Positions 23,914 to 37,463 of a stretch of DNA of 64,000 nt are shown here, in pieces. Origin of the DNA: Hydrangea macrophylla (lineage: Eukaryota; Streptophyta; Magnoliopsida; Cornales; Hydrangeaceae); the NCBI GenBank assembly GCA_033977485.1, contig CM066991.1, positions 132,017,999 through 132,081,998 of the forward strand, in the 5' to 3' direction. Position 1 is the first letter of the stretch; the number at the start of each line of letters is the position of its first letter. The translations under genes were made by a program, and so were the position numbers. Below the pieces are notes generated by a model, which was not told where the DNA came from, made no database searches, and was given only the letters and a program-made list of their open reading frames with translations.

Positions 23914-26900
23914 CTACACACGTGAGATCTTCTTCCACTCTTTCACCTTCTCAAAATCAGGGACATGGAAATTCTTTTCCACCTCCCAAGCAAGTTGGGA
24001 CATACAATTAAAGGATGATTTTGCACCCTTTTCATCCGTCACTTCTCTAGGGAAAGGGATGCGAACCTCAAATATATTATTTTGTGGAGAGCTGATACGC
24101 ATGTCAAAGCCTAACCGGTCAACCCAAACCATCTTTGCTTCCAACACCTGCCAAACCAAACAATATATCATAAAAACATAATAGAATCATTATTCAAATC
24201 CAAATTCTAAATCATAGAAGTGGCTAGAACACTCCTAATTAAGCCTTTTTTTTTTGGCAATGTCTTTGTAAAGTTGCTATTTAAGTCTTTTCACTGTATA
24301 TGCAGTTATTCCAATAGCTAGTATTTGAACGGATTTTGAGGACATAGTCTCTTGCCAATAACATATTATTGTCAGCCTTGAATTTCTTTAAAGCATTAAT
24401 TATATTTGTTTTGATGATGACAAATCTATTGATAATAGCATGTTCTTAGTCGTTCTATTATAAACTATTATCAAGTCATTTTCATTTTGCTAATCTCTTG
24501 AATTTTGCATTTAAATGTTCTAACTTTGTTTGAGTTCATGAGATGGCATATGGTGAAGGCCAAGAGTGATGGAGCTCAACATGGATCAAGCTTGAAGAGT
24601 TGAAAATTTTTCATCCTTGGTTGAAGACTAGAATTTACTTGTAAGGCATCTTGATCAATCACTCTTAGGGGCTCAAGTAACATTAGTTTAACTTTAGGAT
24701 CCTTGATCTCACACTTTAAAATACTTTCAAGGATCTAAACATACTTAGACCACTCAATTAAATTCATTTCATAAAAGCTTTCAAATGGCTAGGTCAAAAT
24801 CAAGTACCCTTTGCAGATGGGTCATCTTTAAAGGCAAACCTGATCTAATTAGTAAGGAACTAGATGTTGAGTTTTATATGTTTGAAAATGTATTTGAATC
24901 TAGTTTCTGAATCTTCAAACGGATCATAAATCCGAGTTTTGTAGAGGGAGTTATAGCCATTTTAGTAAAGAGGAGTCAGTCTGCGGAAAAAAAAAACAGG
25001 AAATCCAGTCGACCGGAAAATTGAATGTCCAGTCGACCGGAGGTACTGTTCAGTCGACCGGAAGTACTTTTCAGTCGACTGGATTTTACACAGGATGTCT
25101 ATTCTCTGGTATAAACTTTCCAGTCGACCGAACCTTCGATACAGTCGACTGGTTGCGCAGAACAGCAATAACAGCTAGTTTCTGCATTTTAAGTTGCTTT
25201 AAATGTACCCCATCACCACCAACGGCTATAATCTTTCAAAAGTTATATATAGGGGTGTTTTTAAGGGTTATAAACAACAAGGAACATTAACAAAATCATT
25301 CACACAACTTGGTTAATCATCATTTCTATTTGAGCCCTAGGTTGAGTGAAAAATCAATTTGCTCTAAATTTCAATTGTAATTCTTGAGAGAGCAAATTGT
25401 AGTGAGCTTTCATTTATATTATCCACTCACTAAGGAGTTGTTGTGTGAGCTATAATTGTAACCATCCACTCTAGAGAGAGAGTTCAATTTCTAATTCAAA
25501 TTATTTGTAAAGAGTGAGGGTTAGTAACCCTTGTGTGCGAAGAAGAAGTGTTCTTCTTTATGAGTGATTGAAGGCTCTTGTAACGGTTTGATGTACACCC
25601 GTAAGTAAGTTGATAAAGGAATTCTCAAGAGGGGTTCTTGAGGGGTGGACGTAGGCCACGGTGTGCGGATTGTCGAACCACTTGAAAACTCGGTTTGCAA
25701 GTGTCTCTTCCCTTCTTTCTTTACATAATTGTTCCCCCCACCCCTTCTAAAGGTTTCCATTTTGAGCAACAATATTGTATTTAAAATACTTCTTTCGACA
25801 AAATTTACCGTTATTCCAATAGCTAGACCTTCCTTTGACATAGACTTTCTGTTCCCAATTGATGCAATTCAATGGTGGGTGGATGTGGATGCGTGTGCAT
25901 ATATGTATATGTGTATATGTGGAGAGGCCACATTTCTCTGAGATCCTGGGCTGGAAAAGGGAAATGAAAGTAGAAACAAGGGAATAAACCGAAAATGTAT
26001 TGGGTGCAAACCTGGATATCCAAATCCACATAGACGTTGCAAAACCGATTAACATCTTCCATGTTGCGAGTGTTTATCTCATCAACAATCTTTTCTGCAA
26101 ATTCCCGAAGTGGGTCAGGATTTGCAGTTTTATAGTCCAATGAGGTGACCCACATGCCATCCTGCAATAGGTTCAAAATAAACTCTGCACTTAAAAGTCG
26201 TTATAATGTATCCCAAAAGTCGTTATAAAGAAAAAAATAAATAAATATTATTAGATCAGACCATTTTAACATGCTCAAAAGAAATTAAAGATATCACATA
26301 ATATTCCAACAGGTGATGAATGATGATCACACCTCTTCAAAATCTTCTATCTGAAGTACCCGTTCCACAGCAACTACATATATGAGATTTTCGTCTGCTT
26401 CTTCCCCAAACCTCTTTTTCCATATTGATTGAAGCTTCTGTAAACCAGAAAAGGGAGAAATGGTCTTGAGTATGTTTTGTCTCAGCTTAATCTTATCAAT
26501 GTGATATTAAATGAAAATGCATGTCTTCAACTGGTCTCTAAGAACTCTACTCTATTGATTAATGAACATCCAAAAGCAAATAAACAAAATGTAACAAACC
26601 ATGCAGATACAACATATGGTCATAACGTGCTTGGCCTAATGTATGCCATTAATATGACATGACTATCCAGAACCAACTTCTTCTTCCAGCAAAAGCTGAT
26701 TACTTTGAATTAATGCTCCATCCTGATGAGACTACAAAAAACAATAATCCCCATTTAAACCCAACTTCCCCTTTAACAGCTACAAATCAATTGAAAACAA
26801 ATAAGTGCTTTTCTTTACTAAAAATTGCTCATCCAACAGCCCCAACCCAAGTGCCGAATTACTAAGCATGAGAAGATAGCTCTTATCTTATCAAGATATC

Positions 26901-29548
26901 AAGAAACCATCGAAATCATTCAACCTTTTCCAGAGATCAATTACTCAAGCCAACAACTTTTCATCTCAAAACCACTTCCCTTACACTATGTTTGGTAAGA
27001 GGAAAACTATAACGCACAAACATGTTGGATACGAGTATACGACACGCTATGGATAGTAGGAGACAAAAAGTAAGTAAAAAAAGAATTACAATTATGAGCG
27101 GATGCATTAATAAATATATGATATATCTACTACAAATTTAGGTTGCTATATGTAATATGATATTTTGTAGGTAACATCGACGAAGCTACAGCGAAGGCTA
27201 TGAAATTAGAAACGGAGAGAATAATTTGAAGAAATGGCCTCAAAACTTTGTGTACTAACCCGTAATTGAATTTTTAAAGGTTCAGAAAAACAAGAAACTA
27301 TTTATCTACTAATGGTGGCCAAATTGGCATTTACCAAATCACGCTGCTATTGCTACAGTTGTGGATATAGGCATTTGAGAATACCCCTTAACGAACAATG
27401 GTTAACATTGACTCTGATGGGTGGTTTTGCTAGAATAGCCAATAATGAGATCGCCGTTTAATGATACAAAGCAGTAAAAAAGGGTAGTGATATTGATCCA
27501 CAAGAATCTCATCAAAATAAACTCTTTTAGGCTTTAACATGATAAACATTGTTCTTTTGCATGTAAGCTGTTTACATGGCAATAGATAAGAAAAACTACT
27601 ACACATCACACAACTTGTAAAGAAGATTATGTCAGCGCCATAATTTGGTATTCTATTTGTCTCCAGAAACTTTACAAAAGTAAAAATCATTGAACTACTT
27701 ACCATATCCATTATCATTCAACTATTGTCGTAAGATGGAACTGACTTAGAGTAAAAGGAAAAGGAAATTTTTAGTTCATCCTACAAGAACAGAGAAAGTC
27801 TACATTGTCATTTAAAGTTTAAACATCTTATTAAAATCGTTATCATTTACATTGCCTTCATTTGTGAAGACTATGGCTCCAAATATCAGCGTAAAAAAGT
27901 AAAAACTCTTTAGATTCCTAGAATCATTTTGTCATAGAATTACTATCCCCAAACTTGGTATAAGCCAAAAAAAATATCTATATTACTCACGTGGCATCCC
28001 TTTTTACAATGCACAAAATTATAGTTTCAGTTCTGAAAAATCCGGAGGATATCATGGAAGTATCCAAAGTATATTGGCGGCAATACCAATCTATTAAAAA
28101 TTCCAAAACTATTTTGACAATCCTTTGACAAAGAAACGCATATCAGACTCCTATTGGGCCGTATCGCACACGTACCTGTATCCAACAACGCCATAGAATG
28201 GAGAAAGGGATTGTGATACAAAAATCAAATAATCATCCAGATTTCCGAGCCAAAATATTGACAAATCTCCACAATTATCAGTCTCATACTTCTAACTATG
28301 GGTATTCTAGAGAAGTCGATAAAGGAAAGAAACGGTAATATATAGTGGTAGGGTAGATCAGTTGATTTGACATAACCAGATAAAGCTATTGAACTGGGCT
28401 GAGTTGAATTTTGCGGCAGTGGTTGCATCTCCAACAAGGAAATTGCATTTGAGTAATAAAAATTGTAATCGGGTTACTTGAATAGTATATTTGATTACCC
28501 AAATGGTTATTTTCACCAAATGTACTTCAACGATAGTAATCAAATGTGTTACCATTTTAATATTTTAAACATGTTGGTGAAACTACAACCATAGATGCTT
28601 TTTTATTTTATTTTATTTTTTTTATGACTATCGGATCCAATGGCTATAATCTTCCCTCCAAAATTGGGTTACCCTCCTCTATCTCTCTTCCTTTTGTTTA
28701 CATTTTTGCCAACACTATTCACCGTCGGTATTTTGCATACTAATTTGATTACCGAGTTGGACTCTTTTAGTAATTAGAAGTGACATTCCAAATTTTATGG
28801 AGAATTATACTACGTCCTACAAGCAAACAATTCTATTTCCGTACTTGTAAACTAGTCAGAATCATAACATCAAATACAAGTAAATTACTACATCAACCAA
28901 CAATTTTTCGCAACATGCTAAGAGTAATTTCCCTAAACTAATAAAACTCAAAGGTAATGTTACCTTCAACATCATTTCGTCTTCTGGTTTGTGAAGCTTA
29001 CCCTGAATAGTGCACTGCGGAGTCCGCAACCCACACTGTTCTAACTGGTTCACAAAGCAAATCATTTCATACAATGCCACTTAATTAGCAAATGTCACAT
29101 ACATGTATACATATAGTGAAAGAACCACCTGAACATTGAGGCTAGACCTCATATCATCAACAGAGAATTGGCTGTTGGTGGAGGCATTCAAACACAAAAC
29201 TGGAGTACCTTGGACATCAACAGCAAATCGAACACCAATACCCAGAGGACAACCATCTTGGGTCAACGTAGAGAGAGTGCCCACTGAGGAGAGCTCCATG
29301 ATTGTTCTTGAAACCTCAGCTGGGAATGGTTTTTTACTGTTCTTCGTTAGTTTCAAATGATGGGTGGTAGGCTCTGAAACAACAGAAACCGAAGAACATC
29401 TGAGAGGCTGGAACTGAGGTTTGCGAAAGGTGTTTGGTTTCGAAAGGTTGAATTGGGTTTTGGTTATGGGTTTAGAGAGAGAGTGTGATGGTTTGGGGAA
29501 GATTGAAGGTAGAAGGTGGGTTGTGAGAGATTGGGCTTGTGGAACCAT
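23914..29548 (-). CDS. GLUTRBP: Glutamyl-tRNA reductase-binding protein, chloroplastic
   Basis: Plastid protein of the HugZ/FMN-split-barrel-like family. It binds and stabilises glutamyl-tRNA reductase and so tunes the first step of tetrapyrrole (heme and chlorophyll) synthesis; the Arabidopsis homologue is also known as PGR7. Exons, in transcript order: 29548-29129, 29044-28964, 26437-26333, 26161-26012, 24147-23914. All have GT-AG junctions in phase 0 and total 990 nt, 329 aa. Residues 1-55 are a Ser/Pro/Lys-rich transit peptide ending near [23 protein letters not shown] opens the split-barrel domain (~75-200), and residues ~200-290 form the C-terminal DUF2470-like part. I chose the ATG at 29548 (MVPQAQS) because it aligns with homologue N-termini; an ATG six codons upstream is possible. 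Intron 4 holds a solo LTR, and intron 2 is 2.5 kb. Confidence 0.92.
24407..25771. mobile_element. Solo LTR, Ty1/copia SIRE/Maximus-like
   Basis: The 1365-bp unit starts TGTTTTGATGATGACAAA and ends TTTTGAGCAACA, flanked by a perfect 5-bp duplication ATATT (24402-24406 and 25772-25776). There is no internal domain, so it is a recombination-derived solo LTR. It contains six CAGTCGAC(T/C)GG-type motifs (about 24998-25155) and a TATATATA box near 25243. It sits in intron 4 of the glutamyl-tRNA reductase-binding protein gene. Confidence 0.88.
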
Positions 29549-31438
29549 TTGACTTTGTGAAATCAATCAATTGGGTATAATATTTCAGGGTTTCCGAAGG
29601 AGAGAGAGAGAGAGAGAGAGACTTGACAGTTCATATGAATTGTGCTGAAGCCAAGGGCGACTGATGATAACAAGCTGGAGCTGGTGATGAAGATTGATTG
29701 GGTGTGTCGCGGTTGTAGTGTATCAAGTTGCTTTTTGGTTTGGAAACAATTACACATTAGAATATCATTTCGGTCTATTCGGAAAACCTATAATTGTACT
29801 GGTTTCAAATTCAAATATATTGCATAGCATTTTTGTTTTGTTCAAACTTGATATGATGCTTTAGTTTTGAAAAAAAAAATTGAACTAAAAAAAATATGGG
29901 CTGAAGGTATTCAAATTTTTTGCATTTTTTTAACTTCTATTTTCTCCAAAATATTTTGGTCAGTCAATTACTATTTATTTTCCAAATATAATTCTGAATA
30001 ATTCTAAATTCTTTTTATAAAGAGTTTCCAAGTCTTTTTTGAAACTACATGCCCATTGTTGGGGGCAAATACACATTACTCTGAATGCAAATGAGCATGG
30101 TTTTGAATTGTTGTCTCTCTTTAATTTCTTCTTCTTCTTCTTCTTTATGGTTGGACAGGGAAATAAAACAAACGCTTTTCGCTCGCGGAAAGCAAGTGCC
30201 AAAAATATTTGTTATAAGAGGCATATCAAGTTCCACCATCTAACAAAACAAAGGGACTAGATTGTTCAACCCCCATGTTAGCAAGGAGGTCAGCACATTT
30301 GTTGCCTTCCCTTCAAATATGGGTAATTGTTCCCTTAAATAAACTAATCAAAAGTTTGCAATCTTCAATAAGAACTCTCAGGAGGTGGTGGTCTTCTATT
30401 TTTGTGAGCATAAAGAAAGAGAGGAGGAAAAGAGGGGAAAGAATGAGAGGATGGGGTGGTGGGGTGGTGGTCTGATATTTTTCATGCTATGTTTGGCAGA
30501 AAGAAAGAGGGGGATGAAAGAGAGGAGGGAAGAGAGTAGAATTGCCTGTGTGATAGAACAGTAGAAAGAAGGGAGCTGAATAGGTCCCAAAAAAAAAATG
30601 TATTGCCAACAAATTCCAATTCGACCAAAAGTAGATGGATGAAGAGAGAAAAGGCTTCCCTAAATTTTTAACATTTTTGACATTCGATGTAAATATCACT
30701 TCATTAATGCAAGGGAAAAATAGAAAGAAAAAAAAAATTCGATACGCCTTCCTTCCTTTCCCATTTCCTTCTTATTTAACCACACACAAATAGGAAAGGC
30801 ATTCCATTCCCTTCCCTAGGAATACTTGTCATCCCACCTGTCAAAAATAGCAAACGAATGCTTAAGATGTACACTAGTGAGACGTGAGAACTCAGTTTCT
30901 ACTAAGGCCTCCTAACCTCTTTCATGCCTGTCTCTCCATTGGTTACCAGCGATAGGGTGATACCCATAAACAAGGAAACCACAAACTTTAAACATTCTCT
31001 CGAGGTGTTTTTCTTATAAGAATTACTTCATGCTAACCACATCACAGCAATTAGGGCATTCTTTCTATTATACTAAAACCGAGAACTTTGAGGTTAATTA
31101 GGAGATATTTTATACCTTTAGCACCAGGGAGATAACTTTGAGTCACCACAACTTGTTTAAGGAGCTCCCGCAAGCACACACACATAGAAAGACGGTTTCA
31201 TTTACTCTTCAGTTAATAATTTACAGTAATTCAATGATAAAAACTGCATCTACATGAATAAAACAAAACACACCAAGTTCCCCACAAAATTTTTGACATG
31301 CATACTCTCTTGCATCCACAAGACCAACAGAAGCGAGATCACAACCAAACGTTCACATGGATATGCTCTTGGCTGAATTTTTTCATCCTTGTGAACCATC
31401 TTACTAGTTACAGACAAAAACCCTAAATGTTGTTTCTT
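29549..31438. other. Intergenic region between two minus-strand genes
   Basis: Holds the 5' flank of the glutamyl-tRNA reductase-binding protein gene, including a (GA)n tract near 29600-29620, a LINE fragment (30118-30400) and purine-rich DNA (30415-30560). No other gene seen. Confidence 0.6.
30118..30400 (-). pseudogene. Fragment of LINE RNase H domain and 3' end
   Basis: Read on the minus strand, one frame gives ILIEDCKLLISLFKG, a stop, then REGNKCADLLANMGVEQ. This matches the C-terminal RNase H motif (REGN..AD.LA..G) of plant non-LTR retrotransposons. A shifted frame continues with a FPRAKS-like tail, and the fragment ends in (GAA)n. It is clearly dead (stop and frameshift) and is not the missing half of the plus-strand ORF1 at 16236-18880. 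Confidence 0.65.
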
Positions 31439-34379
31439 TCACTGATTTTCAAGAAAAGCAGCATAATCTTTCACCATTAAGATCTCACCACATAACTTTT
31501 GAGGCACTTTTTCCAATGCTTCTCCTTCTTGCCAGGCCTGCCCTATCATCACTCCTGGTCCCACATGCCGAACATATATAACAACCTGATCGTTAAATGG
31601 CCATGGATGTTTCCCTGCTCATTGAAAGAAACATACATTCATAATTAGGCAGTGCAGGTCCAAACAATAGGAGACGTGTACGGGGAAAGGAAAGTACACC
31701 ACCCATCCCAACGGCAGCTCAAAATATTACTGCTACCATCAAAGATATAGGACTTTTTAGTGCTTCTTCCCAACTCTGGCCCAGCATAAAACCTTTGAAA
31801 TGCCCTTATTAACATGAATCCTATCAATATAGACGTAAATACTCGGGTACTCCTCAGTAGCGTGGAATATTTACTCGGAACTAAGTGGGAAGGTAAGAAG
31901 AATAGGGAAATTGAAAATATAGAGTATAAAATCTATTACACATTAAAGGATAGACATAACAATCATGTAGAATAGCTAGAAGTACAAAAATCCCTAAATT
32001 AATCTCTAGAATAACTGAAGAAATATCTTCACCAATACTTCACTTTAGTAAATGTCTAGCACCTCACAAAGTAATAACTAATTGCACCCTGATTTTTGAG
32101 CATCTTCAGATGTGAATTCAATATGGAAAAGGAACCATTATGAGAAAAAGAAAAAAAAGAAGTTTTGGAAGAAAAAAAAAAAAACAGACAAGAAAAATAG
32201 TTCAACTACAAGGCCTGGCCAAAGTTGCCTGCATAAACAGGATAAATAACAAAGATGTCTTAAGTCATCTCTCAAATTGACCATGTTGCGATAGATATTA
32301 TAAGAATTTCCTCACCTGGCCTTGGGAAGCCTTGAGGATAGTCATGGAGATTCAACTGTCCATCCCCAAATTCATATGCTAAATCACAAGGCTGCTCTGT
32401 TGACATCACTTCATTAGTCTGTCCCACCATGAAATACAGAGGAGAAGAAGAGCTTGCAATTCCAGCCATAAGTGATCCATCTGAGAGTTTTAGGTTTTGT
32501 CATTATGAACTGCATTTACTAATTAGTTGAGTTGCAAGTAAATCAAGTATCAAATATAGCAAATAAATCATATAGTATTATACATAATAATAAGTACAAA
32601 AGCATACTGGTAAATATAAATACTGCACAAAAGTGGAGGATAACAAAACAAAAACTCGGAACCAATTTAGATTACGCTAGGTAGAACCTTTTGAGCTCCA
32701 ATGAGAATATTCATTGGAGATCAGAAGCTATGAACATATGAGGGCAGTGGAAGGATGCTCCATTGCTCCAAGAAGCTCTTTATACAACCATGATGTCACT
32801 ACCACTCAAAATTTAACAATGGTGGGATTATCTGATTTTCATTGGAAGTTGTGCTAGGTAGTCCCAATGTTACCTGGAACGTGGTTCACCCCGGTGCGTG
32901 GTACGGGTTCGGGTGCGTGGTACGTCACTTAACTCGGTTCGGGGTACGAGGGGGTAGTCTCAGTTGGTTCACTTGTTTGGTTCGTGGTTCGCTTCGGTTC
33001 GAACTTTTGGTTCGATTAGCACTTATGTAAATAATTATACACAGATATATAGTACAAAATCATTTCATGACTTCACATAATCAAATTTCAGACACAAAAA
33101 GTTTAGGAAAATAAGTTCAAATTAAGTCTCAAATGCAAATATCTTGGAAGCTCCTAAAGAAAAACCAACAAACAATGTAAAAGTAAGGATTTTATTTATC
33201 TTCTTCACAATTTCAATTGTATTTATCTTCTTCTCGTTTGGTACGTAAATTTTAGGATCCGGATCCCCTAGGAACCATGATTTGGATCGCAAGATCCCGG
33301 ATCGCGGTTCCATGGGGGGTACCAGGATCCCGGTAACCATGGGTAGTCCCATTACTTCAATTATCCTCCAACAAGGAAAATCACTGTCATTGGATAAACA
33401 GAGGCATTAAGGAAGGATATTATCCTAAATAAAACTATTTTTAAATATGAATAGAAGGCATACGTAAACTTGGAATATTTATAAGGGTAAATTACACGGA
33501 CCTCCCCTGAGGTTAGGTCAAATTACACTGACCTCCCTCGTGATTTGCATAATAACAGTGACCTCCTTTGAGGTTACTGGACGGGTAACGGCGTTATATT
33601 TTTAGCTTAAAGACGGTATTACCCCCAACATCTAAGTCAATTGATATATGAGAAAACCACCGAATCACTCTCGGTCTATCTTACACCATCGCAAACCCTA
33701 GGATGAGGAAACCCAAACCCAGAACATTCCACCTCCCACCATTTCCAAACCCAGATCAAATCTCACCCTAAATGACTCATGGAATAGCAAATCACAGTCA
33801 TTGATTGAATCAACGAGAGATCAACGACGGTTCGAACTAGAAGCCCCAGTCCTACGATTGTGAAAACCCTTTTTAGCAATTGAATCATCGAGAGATCGTC
33901 GAATCATCGAGAGATCGTCGAAGGTTCGAACTAGAAAACCTAGTCCTACGATTTGAAAACCCTAGTGAACATATTGAATCAGCCAGAGGTCATCGAAGGT
34001 TCAAACTTGTTTTTAATTGATTACATATGTATGATTTCGAAATTTTGGTGTTCTTGATTTACTCTTTTTCTTCTCCTTATTTTTCATTTGGCTTGATTTG
34101 GGTTTGAGAAGTGAAGGCACATAATTTTCTTCTCCCAAATTATGAGCATCCGTACTTGAAGAAGATAAATCCATTTTCTGCACATAATTTTCAAACATTA
34201 GGGTGTGTCAATATCATGAATTCAGCACTGGAATGAGGGATGCATGAGTTATATAGATATATATATATATAGGGAGAGAGAGGTGTGACATAATCTCAGA
34301 GATACACAAAACAGAGAGAGGGTGAGAGAGAGACAGATTAATAAAGGGGGAGGGAGATACGTGTATGTGTGTGTGTGTA

Positions 34380-34416
<37 letters not shown>

Positions 34417-37381
34417 CATACCTGCTGGTCTTGTGGCCCTCTTCTTCTTTTTCTTCTTCTAATGATAGATAGAGAGAGAGTACACTTGGATTTTTTTGTA
34501 TATTGGTGTTATAGGGGCATTTTGGACATTTTGGAAGTCTTTTTAAGTGACGTCACACTTTTCCTTCCGTGGCTTTTCATTAACGGAAAGGGTTCATTGT
34601 AACCCGGATATTAGCCTCGGGGAGGTGACCGTTATTATGTAAACCACGAGGGAGGTCAGTGTAATTTGACCTAACCTCAGGGGAGGTCCGTGTAATTTAC
34701 CCTATTTATAAATATGAATAGAAGGCATTAGTAAACTTAGTATATTTCAAATTAGATGTGTATTTTTTCTTTACATCAAAAACTGAGTAGCTAACTACTA
34801 CTACTAACGAATCTTATTGTTTCAAATGCATGATTCATCAGTTTCTCCCTTTCGATATATCATGAGCTATTTCTAAGAGAAAACATTAAGTGTGGTGACA
34901 ACCTTATCTTGTCTCAGGCTAACTTGAGACTAACCACAATAAACACAACATATGCTTCCAAGTAGGAGGTGTGAATTGTGGTTCCAAGGTAGGAATAGAA
35001 CCTTATACAGGATCTGTAGCTAATGTCTACTGGATGTCAGAATTAATGGAGATTTGAGCAATCCTCCAAAAATTAATAAATGAAAGTCAATTGAATTCAG
35101 AAACTGACTAATAAATAAGTATTTGCAGGTATTTGAAGGTATTGGAAGTATATGAAATATGTTTAGACAAAAGAAATTACCAATTAATCGTCCGTATGTC
35201 TTCCCATCCTTGCAACAAAATAGAGCCTAACAGAAGCAAAAGAAAAAAGGGACAAGCCTAAGTATGTTATTCAATAATGGGCAACGAAGAGAAATGATAA
35301 TAGTTTCGTAATTCTTCTATAAACGGCATAGAATTCACCTTTCTGGAGTTATTTATCCATGCAATACGCATCGGTCCTAGTTTACAATGTTAAGTGTCAA
35401 TATTATTGGAAATTCCAATGCATTGAACAAGATAAACATATTAATAAAGAACTAGATATTCCAAATCAATAAAGGAATGCCAGTAAATATATCTAATTAA
35501 GTTTAAGAATATAAGAGATTCAATGCTGCATTGAAATGAAAGAAAAATGAGCATAAAAATTGAAATTTGATCAGAGATACGAGGAAGTGTCTCTTCGTTG
35601 ATCCTATTTTAATAACACTTCATGACATACTTATATCAATTCTCACTACCAACATAAGCCACAAGTGAAAGACAGAGTAAAATGCATTTGTACAAACTTG
35701 GGATCTCCAAATCGCATAGAATTCCTAACAGAATTTGCTCCAGGGTTGGACCCTGAATCTACTGTTATAGGCTTCTTTCTCTTTTTGATGGACATATTAT
35801 AAAGTTTCATAATCAAATAATGGAGAAAATTATATTGTACTTAAAAAAATTCTCTATTTAATTAAAAATAAATCACGAGGGTGCCCATGTTGCATGGATG
35901 GACTCTGAATCTGATTTGGTGTGGTCCTTTTTTGGGCCACATTCTCACCCTTACACAAGCAGGAATGCACAATCATAAAGCATTCTAATTAAACATGAAC
36001 CTTTACATGTCCTTGAGTTCAGAGTTTCAATGACTCACCACCACTAGTTCGGCAATTCCAAAATTCAAGAGATGGTAAGCCATCTGCATTGGGCAGCAGG
36101 CTAGATGCACTTTTCTTAGCTAACTTAGGATCCTCAAACCTTGTGCCAGCTATCTCCCAAGCTCTTGATATAAGCCTGCATTAAACTTTTAAGTGAAAAT
36201 AAATAATTCCAGATCACACCCTAAAGTATTTTTTTTTTTCCATATCAACCTTGTGTAGTTGATGCTTATACCTGCTATGTCGCATATATTTTTGTTACCT
36301 AAGAAACTGCAGGGTGCTCCTGATGGAGACTCAAAAGACATAAGTGGCCAAATGACAGATATACTAAACAAGCCCATTACGACTATGTACCCAATGAGAG
36401 TGTTCAGTAGAAATAGGGGAACACTTTTCCCCGTAACACAGGCATTTCAAAACCAACAGATAATCCTTTGAAACACAATATTTTACTAATCTGAATCACC
36501 CTAAAACTTGAAACAAAATAAGGCACTCATGCAATTCAACTATTTGAACTTATCCCTACTTTTTGGGTTTAATAAATCCGCAATCAAGAGACACTAATCT
36601 GCACACTACTAGAACACCCTAATTCCGTCTAAATTTAGCATTTGTAATGTGTAAACAAGCAAACATCACAGAGAATGAGGAAATTGCTACAACCAACTAG
36701 GGATAGTTGATTAAGTCAAAAAGGCTTAAGTGAGAGAAGACCTGGGTTTCAGCAGGTGCAGTAATCTCCCCCTCCTTTCCTCAGGAATATCTCCAATTTT
36801 TTTCCTGGACAAAGAAGTAGGATCAAAGATTGAACCTCAAGTACGTGTCGTATAGTAAACAAATATCCAAATGAGATCATAACGAAACTCTTTTATACAT
36901 ATGACGAACAACAAGTTAGGCTTTGTTTGGAATGACAACTTCGGAATGCATACTTAGCACTCACCAATTGTATTTGCATAATCATCTCCATTAGCAACTT
37001 GGTTCTAAATTTCTAATACAATTTTTACTTTTCACAAAAGCAAGTCTTACTTGCTTATGCTTTTAAGTCGGAGATGGGTGCTTTGCACGTGAATACAAGA
37101 GTTGGGAATGACAGAACCCCATGCTCCTCAACTTCTACAGCAAATTAATCTCACTCTGAAACATTTATATCTCCATCTATATCCCTCTTTTGCCTTTTTT
37201 TTCCTCTCTATATATACAAAATATAGCAATATTGGTAAATGTACTCTGAGAAGAAAAAAAAAATTTAAAAACCACTTTCATAATTTCATTCCAAACGAAG
37301 CATTATACATATTCAGATATTGAAGGGGATAACTGAACCAAAATGAAATGAATGCAAATCAGAATAATGCATATAGATATA

Positions 37382-37463
<82 letters not shown>

